Assembly: GCF_905163445.1 (NCBI RefSeq)
Contig: NC_053181.1
Coordinates: 1,302,001-1,366,000 of the forward strand
DNA: 64,000 bases
Source of the DNA: Pararge aegeria
Taxonomy: Eukaryota; Arthropoda; Insecta; Lepidoptera; Nymphalidae
Direction: 5' to 3'
Made by a program: the position numbers and the translations under genes. Below, piece after piece: positions 24,501 through 32,795 of this stretch. Numbering within the stretch: position 1 is the first letter of the stretch; every line of letters begins with the position of its first letter. The notes under the pieces are model-generated. The model was not told the origin of the DNA. It searched no databases and saw only the letters and a list, made by a program, of their open reading frames with translations.

Positions 24501-27500
24501 TTATAATAATAATGTGTGAATGAAATAGGAAATAATACATCAGAGGCTTTAGGGGTACATTATTTACTGTCTCTGTGACTTTTCTGTGAAAACTGAAGAG
24601 CTAATGGTTTTTATTGAATGAAATCAGATACAGCCCTAATATCACATGCAAAATAGAATAAAGTGACACCTGTCACTTTATGAGGTACGCGTCGCATAGC
24701 GTAGGTACTATGACTGTGTCGGTCTTTTATTTTCAATAGGGTTGGCATAAGTAAACACTTCGAATGTTTTGAATTAGTTAGTTCGGAAAAATAAATATGC
24801 CGATAAATAAGCGTTGGTGTGAATTATTGCTCTAACCAGCTCTAACCATAATCTTTTTTCTATGGCGGCCAAGTAGGGGAGCCCTGCTATAAACTATCTA
24901 TACCTGCTATACACAAAATAACTGAAGATTAAATTAAAAATTTAAACCTGCTAACACATATATTGCTCATTCCTTTTTCAATGTGTACTGCACATTATTG
25001 TAATAGTCAAGCCCTTTCATACCTTTACTTAGGGAGAAAGGAAAAAAATATAAAAGTCATTGTGTGGTGGCGGCCATCTTGGATTTGAATTTTGTCATAT
25101 CGTTTAGTGTTGTACTAGTGAAGCCATTTCATATCTGATACCCATATTGAGGGTGTTGTTAAGAAATGTGTAGTACGACATCTTGGACCGACTCACACCC
25201 ACGCACACACACATGTCAAACTTATAACAACTTGTCGTTTTCGCTTTTATAGTCATAATTGACAGGTTAAGCCCACTGATTATGTTGTCATAAAAAGCTC
25301 TACTACTACTACATACTAATATATAAGTGGGGATGAGCCAAATGATAATTTAGTTACAGTTTGTCCGGGTCGAACAGCTCGGGAGCGTCCGCGGAACTTC
25401 CGCCCTGCTCGTCGGTGTCGAGGCGGCGTCGCTTCTTGGCGACACCCTCGGGTGGCTTGAGCGGGGCCTCCAGCACGTCGCTTATGTACTCCTTGTAGCC
25501 TGGACAGGAGTTCACTGGTTTAAACTGACACTGATTTCCGACGAGGCTCGCCAGTCCGTGCCTAGTATGCGTGCCACGATAGTTATGTAGTATAGTGTAT
25601 GGAAAAAATGACAGGACCAATGGTCTGCGGAAATTTGGGGCGACGAGTTCTCCTTCCCAGACGTGTGTGGTAGACTCAGGACGTCGTGGTTGGGCCGGAC
25701 TTCGAGATCTTTATAGGAAATTTTTGTTTCCGGGTCACGCCTGTATGGGATGACCTTAGTGTTGCCCAAATTCAGTCTTGGTCTTGCAGTCTTGGTCTTG
25801 TTCTTGCGTTTTTGCAAGACCAAGACCAAGAACAAGACCGCGTATTTTTAGCAAGACCAAGACCAAGACTGACCGTGCAAGACTTGAGCAAGAACAAGAC
25901 ATAGCCTGCAAGACTCTTGCGTCTTGCAGCTAGGACTTAGCGCTATTTCACGGAGTAGTTAGGTGTAACAGTTCGGTGTATAGGTAGGTAGGTACGCTTA
26001 GGAATTCTATGAGACGCAAAAAACTATATCAAAGAATATGAAAAACTGGACCTATGCGCATTACGACTAATACCATAAACATAGCGAATAAAAAAATATC
26101 TATTAAAATCAAACTGAGTGCATGCATAGTTATGTTTTAACCATCGGCACTTTGATAATGCGGCATCAAAGGTTTTGTACTTACTTCTCAAAGAAATTTG
26201 CCGCTTTTCGGAAGTACATGGTTATGATACACGCGCCGGCGGCTTCTTTTGAAATCTAAAACAATCGTTGCCGCCGCGCCGAAATCATAACATTTGACAC
26301 TATTCATGCAAAATAATTTCGAATTTTAAGAGTACCTACAGGTGTTCCAAAGAATAAATAAGTTTCAGATTGGTGATTTTAGATTGGTGGAGGACGCATG
26401 AGACAGAGTATCCGATTTTATCGAAAATGGCCGGGGATTTTCTCTCAATACCTGCAACTTCAGTACCTGCTGAGAGGTTATTTTCTAAAGCATCATTAGT
26501 AATTAGAAAACATAGAAATAGGTTAAGTGATGAGTCAGCCAGATGGTTACTTTGTATTAATTCTTGGTCAAAAGAATTGATATAAAGTATCATAACCTAA
26601 TGATAAAGCTGTTGATTTGTGTTGTATTTTATTTTTTATTCAAATAAATGATAAATCGTAAAACTCTTTTATTAAATTTCTTATAAGTTGAGGGTTCAAT
26701 CTCTTTCTAGACAGATAAGTATTGTTCTTTAAAATACAGTCAAGTTATTGTAATTAATTTGTTTTTTTACATGTTTTAGCAAATGTAAGCTTATAAATCA
26801 TAAATGTTTATTAAGAAACAGTTACTTCCATGGAAAACGACATATAGGTCAGTTGATTTTTCGAATTTCTTATCAAATCTTCAGTTATTTATTAATCTGC
26901 TTGATCTTTACTATGGCTATGTTAATTCAAGCTCACAATGTTCCAATTCTAATACGTTTTTCTAAGATTTAAAGTAAACTTTAATAAATAGTAATAGACT
27001 AATAGGTAATTGCAAGACTTGCAAGACTCTTGCTGCAAGACCAAGACCAAGACCAAGACTGGGAGCGCAAGACCAAGACCAAGACCAAGACCAGGTGTAT
27101 TGGCGCAAGACCAAGACCAAGACTGGCTAAGTCTCGTCTTGTTCTTGCATTTGGGCAACACTAGATGACCTTATCCGAGAGTCCCGAATGTAAGTTCGGA
27201 AACGAATGTGAAGATAGACATCATACTCAGTGATGTGCACAGAGGGCATGCACAGGGTATGCAGAGGATATAGAATTAAGAAAATCTACAGGACGAGTTA
27301 CAAAAACTTAAGAATAGGCTTTTTATAACTCTCACAATGCCTATCCTTAAGTTTACTATGGGAAAGAACCCATTCTTTGTTTCCTTCTATTCCACAAATA
27401 GTTATAAACTTAAATGAAGTTAATTTGAAATTGAAGGTCCATTAATTGAGATAACGAAAGGAGTTCGGGGACGACCGAACGAAAAAGCAAATAAAGCTAA

Positions 27501-30500
27501 AATAACCCATTAATGTGATCGTAACTCACCCAACAAGGTAACTTTGGAGACGAATAACGCTTTGTCCAGAGACATCTGGTTCCGCGCGCGTCCCTTGGGA
27601 CGATCCCGCGCCATCTCCTGATCTGCGAGAACAGTTCATGACATGACAACTCTTCACACTGTACCAGGCTCAAGACAGACCTGGACACTGAGTACTGAAG
27701 GCGTACTAACATCGCCTAAAACGGTACTTTTTTTAATTTGTAGCCAATTGTAATGTTGTAGGCCAAACTAAGTTGACATTTCAGACGCAATATTGCCTGT
27801 ATATCTGTTTATACATGATGCTTTGGTGAGTTTGCTGAGGAACTAAAAAATCTTGTATTAACTTTGAATCTCTTTATCCTAAGAGACACTAGGTTTGTGC
27901 CAAGTTATGTGCGAAATTATGGTGAAATGAAAGGACAAAATTATAAAGTGGATGAGTAGAACTGAGAACCGCCTCTTTTTAGATTGATAAAAATGAAAAA
28001 GAGGCTATATCTTATAAAAACAATAAAATAGTGACCAGGTATCGCAACATTCCAAATTTTATGGAAATATTAGCCAACAAGAGTAGCCCCTGACTAAGAG
28101 AGACTAAGAGGTTATGGTCTCAAACTGGAATTTCAGCCGGTAACATCTTATCCTTCCAAGCAACATAGTTATACACCATTATCGATATAGTGTCTGCATC
28201 TATTCAAAAATAGACTGGGCCGAAAAGTAAAAGTCAACATTACTTAAAGCCTTCTATAGTTTGAGTGATCTGTGTGAATTTATGCAGTAGCTTGGAGGTG
28301 GCGTCTTGCTTATATCAGATTTTGCTTTCAACCTAAGATTCGCCGAGGGCCGCGCCAATGACAAAAAATGACAAAAAACAAAAAAATATATGGGAGTATC
28401 AGCGAAAGCTGCTTAAGAGTCTATTATAAATAATAATATGTACTTATGTGTGCAGCCACGGCTGGTGAGAAAGAATGCAAAAGCTTCCACCAGCCTGTCT
28501 CTCCGAGGGCTATAGAGCCGGAGCGGAAGAATAGGTTACTGTACACAGATAGGGCTCCAGCTATGGTGCCTATCCAGTTCTTCTTCTGTTTGCTGAAACA
28601 ACAAAGAATAAAGGTTTTTGATCGTACACCAGACATTGAACATACCACAGTCAAGGTCACTGGGCATATTTAAAAATGCTGTTAAGGCTCATTTTCACGC
28701 TCAATAAAGACGACTATTATTTACTACTCAACATCAACTCGTATCTAAGTATTTATGGTATGTTAAAGTATGTATTAGTATATTTATTTTTATATTTATC
28801 AATAGCATTGTTGTATTTGTGTATATGTCTGGTATATGTTTTAGTATGTAGTTATTCGTATGTATATGTTTTAAACAGTGTACCCCACCTTTTCGTTTTT
28901 ATTTTTAGTTTTCGTAATCCTAAGGTTGCCTGGCAGAGGTCGCTACATAGCGCGGCCTTTTGTATCCTACTACATTATTTAAGTGTTTGAATGAATGAAT
29001 GAATATACTTTTATTGCACACCACAAATAGTATATAAAAAAAGAAAAGTATAACAAAACAAATTTGTTGTTGTGTTTGTTCTTTTTGTTTTGTTTTTCTG
29101 AATTATGTGGTGTACAAATAAAGAGTATATATAAATAAAAAGTTTCAGTTAACGTTGCTACAGAGATCTTGTTACAAATACAAATTGCTCCTTAAAATGT
29201 GACTATCTCGTAAAGTACCTATTCAGGATATTATCAAAAATAGCCTAGCCTTGACTATTCTTAGCAAAATATTTTACAAAATTGGTTGAACCTTTTATAT
29301 ATTTCCCTTATTCTGAAGCCCCTATCTTAAGAATTGTTATTGTCACATGAATTAATAAATACTATATATTGGGTATATCAGGATAAAGAATTATTTATTT
29401 CTCTTCCCTACATTATATTATAAATGTCAATGTAAGTTTGTTTGTTACGCTTTCACGCAAAAACTACTTAACCGATCCTCATGAAACTTTGTACACATAT
29501 TCTTGGAAGTGTTAGAAGTAATATAGGATACTTTTTATCCCGACATTAAGGAAAGTGTTTGACGATTTTACACCATAACTCCGACAAATTATAACCGATT
29601 TAAATAATTATTTTTGTACTATAGAGGTTATAATATGTGTTTAATTTTCCCCCAACTTTGTGTAGATTTGAATGTGGTTGGAGATAGAGGACTCAGCCAT
29701 ACTGAATACTTTTTTTTTTTTTAAATACAACTAAATTGAATGCCACATCAAAAACATAATAATGCAGACGAAGTTGCGGGCAACAGCTAGTAAAGAATAA
29801 TTTTACATATTCACTTCCAGAGAAAACTCAAGTATTTGCATAGTGGGTCTACGTTTAAAAGCCTCTGTGTTGTGAGAGAGAAAGCCTATCCCAATTAGTC
29901 AAGCGTTAAAAGGCAGAGGATGATAACATAAGAATCTTACCAGTTGGGTGCAAACAGCATTGACCAGTATCTGTCAATGAAGAAGCAGATGTGTGTCTTG
30001 TAGTGGAAGTAGCCGTTGTTGCTGATGCCCTGCATGTGGATACTGAGGTGATTCAGCGTCAGTAATAACACATTAACCCTAAAATATTTGGAATAAAATA
30101 CATAACAGCGGCTATAGCCTAGTGGCTATTGCCTCCAGCACGGCTAGCATGGGCAGGAGACAATGATATCCCCGGGGAAACGATAAAAATGTATCTTCTC
30201 CCACAGCTTTATCAACTCTCAGAGCACAAGTGGAAATAATATCCAAATAATATATGTGTGTGTGTATATAATAAACGGGGCGTTTCTTGGCGACGCCCTC
30301 GGGTGGCTTGAGCGGGCCTCCAGCACGTCGCATATGTACTCCTTGTAGCCTGGACAGGAGTTCACTGGTTTAAACTGACACTGATTTCCGACTAGTAGTA
30401 GTAGATTAGTATGTGTGCCACGATAGTTATGTATGTGTATGTAAAACGAGTACCTAAGGAGTAGAGATAACTGTCTCGTGGTGCAAACTAGCCCTACTGC

Positions 30501-31907
30501 AGGGAGTTAAGGCAGGCGCAAGCGAGAAATCAGAGCAGAGATACAAAAAATAATAAATTCTCCTATTCTCTGTTCCCGTGCTTTAGCAGATGGACATGTT
30601 AATTGTATCCCCTGTCCGGGGATATAATGAGGGGATATATTTTTTGTCTTCTGCCTGTGCTAGCCCTGCTCTTGTAGGGCTATTTCTAAGTTTCCACAAT
30701 TAGTGCATATAATTTTTTAATTAATTAAACAGCACTTGTTTTAACAGTAAAGGTAGACATCTGCATGCCTGAGTTTCTATAATGTTCTTAATTTAAGTCT
30801 ATAAATCTACACTGGACCTGAGTGGTAGACTACAGCTTAAAATCTTCTCTCTGTAAGAAGAGATCTGTGCCCCGTAGTTGGCCAGTAATGAGTTTATTTA
30901 GATGATGATGATGATGAGGCATACCGTGTGGAATTCAATGATAAACAGTGATTATTAAGCTTTATTTGCTATAATTCTCAATATCCAGGCATATAACTGA
31001 ATGTTGTAATTTATAATTTCTTCTATCCCAGATCACACCAGACAGATTTATTCCAAAATGTACTCTCATTGCACATTTTGCCATTATGACATTCATTGAA
31101 AAAATGAACAAAAAAAGATGGATTTAAATGACGTAAAAATGAACTTTGTAAATCAAAACTTTTGATAGCCATAATTTCACATTTGCCAGATATTAAATTG
31201 ATTAGGATTTTTTACAAATACACTAATAATTATTATTTAGTTTTCAAGAAACAATTAAAATTATATTTAATGAACAACCAATGTTCATGACAGAGTTGGT
31301 AAGTATTTTGATATAAATACGACAATACAACAATTATTGATACACTTCATTCCTACATGGACTCTAACAATGCAAAGATGCCTCCCGGTGTTTTAATTGT
31401 TTATCACTCATTTGAGTTTTACCATACAACCCTAACAACAGTCAATTACTGTCTCATTGGGATTCACAGCATACTGAGTTTCATTCCTAAGAAGAGTGGT
31501 GGGTCAGTGCTCTCAATACCCTTTCCTATGTGATTGGGGGCCTGTCCCATAAGTGGGACGTTAATAGGCTGATGATGATTACAATAAAGTTGGTAATAAA
31601 AAGATGATACGTCTTTTGAGCATCAAACAACAATAAGTCGAAAAGCCGACTAGTTTTGTGGCGAAGTTAGTACAGCATTCATGTTTATAGCTTACCACGG
31701 GAACTTATTACGTCTAAACACCTCCTCCTTGGACGGAGAACAGTCTGCACAAATGTAATCAAAGAATACATCGCAGGCAAAGTCGCCGGGGGTGCCCTCT
31801 CGTCGCAGACAGTCTAAATGAACGAAACATATACAGATCTCGCATATTAATCCAGGTCTGTCCTGTTTATTCTCCGGTTCGTTACAATATTTGCAAGTGG
31901 TAGTCAT
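15513..31907 (-). CDS. KAT14: KAT14 / ATAC2 (CSRP2BP-type) histone acetyltransferase
   Basis: This nuclear GNAT acetyltransferase subunit belongs to the ATAC coactivator complex. Thirteen exons, all with GT-AG junctions and matching phases: 31907-31696, 30078-29941, 28592-28444, 27622-27530, 25499-25358, 24440-24302, 23289-22889, 22367-22280, 21358-21168, 20522-20404, 19135-18954, 17810-17730, 15605-15513; 675 residues (human about 780). Residues 1-70 carry a PHD-like Cys/His set (CKYC, CEIC, CADC). Residues 72-166 match the vertebrate N-terminal block, including 'FFRSG' and 'GWWKLLH'. Residues 292-425 are charged and end 'LPVFDLDK'. From about 530 comes the GNAT domain ('YVRPQHI', 'FFWPGID', 'RPEWRRAKIASFM', 'NPAIFLYQKFGF', C-terminal 'CRHALLLRLIR'). 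The usual motif A glycine is Lys607. ADA2A is nested antisense in the last intron; a hAT element sits in intron 4 and a copy of exon 5 in intron 1. Confidence 0.94.
15614..16891 (+). CDS. Ada2a: Transcriptional adapter ADA2A
   Basis: This is an adapter subunit that binds GCN5 and ADA3 in the ATAC acetyltransferase complex. The intronless frame encodes 425 residues (human TADA2A 443). A ZZ zinc finger occupies about 10-58 (CDIC, CCEC, CCTC, then H45/H49). A SANT domain covers about 64-112 (W66, 'GYGNWEEI', 'CQEHYKKYY'). A central ADA2 region includes 'RLRERQRRYKIIQNHGLI'. The C-terminal SWIRM domain (about 340-425) ends 'KIDVNKTRKIYDYLLSEGFI'. The start chosen has a good context (aacATGgcc) and begins just before the zinc finger; the frame extends upstream but without an ATG. 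It lies entirely within KAT14's last intron on the other strand, 8 bp from KAT14's last coding exon. Insects such as Drosophila splice Ada2a with Rpb4; no Rpb4 sequence is seen here. Confidence 0.95.
   Translation: MASDLLQVNCDICNDVAHEPYIECCECDMNLCCTCFSSGKEKDLHKNDHNYAIRRNDFPLFDNCNWSAKEECKLLSSLSTYGYGNWEEISKSVHTRTKLECQEHYKKYYVEKVQYEELKLLPETDQSLFSKPLTPYLYNTVLSTNPPRNNQTDQLLAGYNAYRSEFELSYDHNAENMFNFEDSYSDEEDECMEALKVSLVSALNTRLRERQRRYKIIQNHGLIMPNKLLSWLKMFDTTLLRVKSEKLLSFMQFMTGMQFDTFMESLNLEEELFSKIIRLCEYRKNGIKTLYSAKLFMQLKQQNELAFKEQKYATAVMIKKFESQSPVKSKFWFGNVLKRNRKTSIPLDIMDLPGFHLLSESEKSLCSMIRLMPQNYVEIKRLLTAENNKIGFLRLLDARRIIKIDVNKTRKIYDYLLSEGFISKP
16892..16897 (+). terminator. ADA2A poly(A) signal abutting the stop codon
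   Basis: AATAAA begins at the base after TAG (16889-16891), so the ADA2A 3' UTR may be only some 20-30 nt. The transcript would then end well inside the KAT14 intron. Confidence 0.6.
17415..17612 (-). mobile_element. Helitron-like repeat, partial
   Basis: Blocks 'ggtgtaaaatcgtcaa', 'ggaatatgtgtacaaagttt' and 'gcgtaacaaacaaacc' ending 'attagtagggata' match the other members. It lies in KAT14's last intron, downstream of ADA2A. Confidence 0.6.
18070..18335 (+). mobile_element. tRNA-derived SINE (family A), near full length
   Basis: The tRNA-like head (GTAGCGCAGTGG, GGTTCGATTCCC), the body 'ctgtatattataagtattta' and the conserved 3' block 'atggcgatgtgtgtattgtc' are followed by a TTTATTTATTTAT tail. 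It is in KAT14 intron 11. Confidence 0.88.
18640..18825 (-). mobile_element. SINE family A, head missing
   Basis: The minus-strand SINE body and (AAATA)n tail are present, but the tRNA-like head is absent. The copy abuts a LINE fragment at about 18826. Confidence 0.8.
18826..18925 (+). mobile_element. LINE ORF2 C-terminal fragment
   Basis: Plus-strand translation shows 'WTKEIISWYPRDGKRKKGG' and then, in a shifted frame, remnants resembling 'WEDDLPKGWRRIARDR', a stock phrase near the C-terminus of insect non-LTR retrotransposon proteins. It stops 28 bp short of KAT14 exon 11. Confidence 0.65.
19655..20285 (+). mobile_element. LINE 3' end with TTTGACTT tail
   Basis: It matches, on the plus strand, the LINE ends at 51.3 and 58.2 kb (blocks 'tgtgggcttcttctgagacc', 'ccctcgtagctttagt') and finishes 'gttgactttgacttataa'. 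The protein traces are frame-broken. It is in KAT14 intron 10. Confidence 0.75.
20575..20775 (-). mobile_element. LINE 3' end with (ATGA)n tail
   Basis: 'atgaatgaatgaatgaatat' is followed by 'acaccacataaag' and 'ggcggccttatcgctt', blocks seen again at 23.4, 29.0, 33.3, 53.5 and 61.6 kb. It is in KAT14 intron 9. Confidence 0.7.
21595..21770 (+). mobile_element. LINE reverse-transcriptase fragment
   Basis: The plus-strand frame from 21606 reads 'MNRRIKLEWAVFGNLRDI' and continues to 'QCVLPVMNYVSE', a well-known stretch of RTE-type reverse transcriptases. It is short, truncated at both ends, and lies in KAT14 intron 8. Confidence 0.7.
22510..22850 (+). mobile_element. SINE-like block plus retroposon 3' tail
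   Basis: 22510-22610 resembles the tRNA-headed repeat at 52.25 kb ('accggcacgcacctctaact'). 22690-22850 ends 'gtagtgggctggtaatgggt' and (GAT)n, the 3' end of an abundant RTE-like retroposon. Both lie in KAT14 intron 7. Confidence 0.55.
23365..23640 (-). mobile_element. LINE 3' end
   Basis: 'tctttatttgtataccaca' followed by 'ggcgaccttatcgctt' and 'tgtctgccaggaaac' match the LINE ends at 20.6, 28.9 and 53.5 kb. It is in KAT14 intron 6. Confidence 0.65.
24160..24292 (-). mobile_element. LINE 3'-end fragment abutting KAT14 exon 6
   Basis: On the minus strand 'ggcggccttatctcttacag' and 'atttcttccaggcagcc' match the LINE 3' ends elsewhere. It begins about 9 bp after the GTGAGT donor of KAT14 exon 6 and keeps the exon's frame open to 24167, which makes the exon look longer than it is. 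Confidence 0.65.
25757..27163 (+). mobile_element. hAT-superfamily transposon, 1,407 bp, defective
   Basis: The ends are exact 15-bp inverted repeats, TAGTGTTGCCCAAAT and ATTTGGGCAACACTA. The target octamer GATGACCT is duplicated at 25749-25756 and 27164-27171. Subterminal arrays of CAAGACCAAGAC and its complement line both ends, as expected of transposase-binding repeats. Only a C-terminal transposase remnant survives (26370-26585), so it is non-autonomous. It is inserted in KAT14 intron 4. Confidence 0.92.
26370..26585 (+). pseudogene. hAT transposase C-terminal dimerisation domain remnant
   Basis: The open frame of 71 codons reads 'LDWWRTHETEYPILSKMAGD', then 'IPATSVPAERLFSKA' and 'RNRLSDESARWLLCINSW'. 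These are the conserved blocks of the hAT C-terminal dimerisation domain. No DDE catalytic residues or BED zinc finger remain, and the frame has no ATG. Confidence 0.88.
27229..27365. mobile_element. CAGTGGCGTGCA-family MITE, one-ended
   Basis: 'cagtgatgtgcacagagggc' and the interior 'aactctcacaatgcctatcc' match the element at 41810-42011. The right terminus is missing. Confidence 0.6.
28700..29145. mobile_element. Two opposed LINE 3' ends
   Basis: 28700-28990 is plus-oriented ('ttgcctggcagaggtcgc', 'gcggccttttgta'). 28990-29145 begins with ATGAATGAATGAAT and 'attgcacaccacaaatag', the opposite orientation. Both are in KAT14 intron 2. Confidence 0.55.
29404..29793 (+). mobile_element. Helitron-like repeat, apparently complete
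   Basis: It runs from 'tccctacattatattataaa' through 'gttacgctttcacgcaaaaa' to 'gttgcgggcaacagctag', i.e. TC at the left and CTAG at the right with no clear target duplication, as in Helitrons. It has no coding capacity and lies in KAT14 intron 2. Confidence 0.6.
30118..30680 (+). repeat. Dispersed repeat R2, interrupted by KAT14-derived DNA
   Basis: The left part ('tatcttctcccacagcttta', 'ctctcagagca') and right part ('gctttagcagatggacatgt', 'tgctagccctgc') match the continuous repeat at 44565-44830. About 250 bp of foreign sequence, including the exon 5 copy, lies between them. Confidence 0.7.
30281..30446 (-). pseudogene. Displaced copy of KAT14 exon 5 with its splice acceptor
   Basis: This duplicates about 25430-25600 (part of KAT14 exon 5, its TCCTGTCCAG acceptor and adjoining intron) with scattered substitutions. 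A one-base deletion in the 'gagcgggcctcc' stretch shifts the frame. It lies in KAT14 intron 1, inside an R2 repeat, in the gene's own orientation. It has an acceptor but the original donor is not included. Confidence 0.85.
31090..31412 (-). repeat. A+T-rich dispersed repeat R1, inverted copy
   Basis: This is the inverse of the 0.92-1.19 kb copy: 'atatttaatgaacaaccaat', 'tattttgatataaatacgac' and 'gcaaagatgcctcccggtgt' appear in reversed order. It is in KAT14 intron 1. Confidence 0.7.
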
Positions 31908-32795
31908 TTTTCAATTTCAATTAAATAACAAAATTGTGTTTTTAATGTTTTCATCCAAACAAAAACATTTCACAGAAACCAAAAACAATTTAATTTGACT
32001 TTTCACGTTAAGTCACTGACGGCTCTGGGCTTTAGCTTTTTTAAGCCTTTGATGTTTTAGTCAAAGAGAATGTAAACACTTTTGGTTACAAATTAATAGA
32101 AAACAGACTTGTTATAAAACCCTTTTAGTTATTTGGCGTAGCGTATTTGAGTATTTTAGCTATAATGGTCTATTGGTCAATAATATAATTATTACATATG
32201 GTCAGAATCACGTCAGAATACAGTTGTCACTACCCCTCCTCTCCCCGCGTGTATGGTTAAGCGAGGCGATTAAGGAAATAATAATATAACGGAGATCGGG
32301 CAGCATAGTTTGTTTATTTATATATAATATGTACTATATTAATATATTCACAAATCCACAATAATGGATTTGTTGACACTTTATGCACTTTCGCTGATAT
32401 TTTATATAATAAACTTTTACCTATGTAAGGCAAGGTCAAGCACATCTGATTCCCAGAATGGGAGTTAGGTATAATTTTTTTATTCTAAATATACTTATTT
32501 TAAAGAAGAACAAAACTTTGAAGTCGTTGTTATTTAATTACATAGTGCATTGGAGTGCCGAGGCCTAAATAGGTAAATATTTGAACTTAAATAAATACGC
32601 CGCCGCGCTGTTCGTCCTGTGATGGGTCATTCTTTGTTGAGTTTATAATTTAGGTAGGTAGGTAGGACTATGTCAAGATAGCAACGATTTACTAGCGAAT
32701 CAACACTTAATAAGTCACATAAATGAAAAGTGCAAATTGGTTTAAAAATATATTAACAACAATTACACTGGTTCTTGGTACTGGGTGACTACATT

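Noticed and set aside
25354..25360. Stop codon ending a gene at 25354
   Set aside because: The GTAACT within it is a splice donor in phase with exon 6; the assembled frame continues to 15513.
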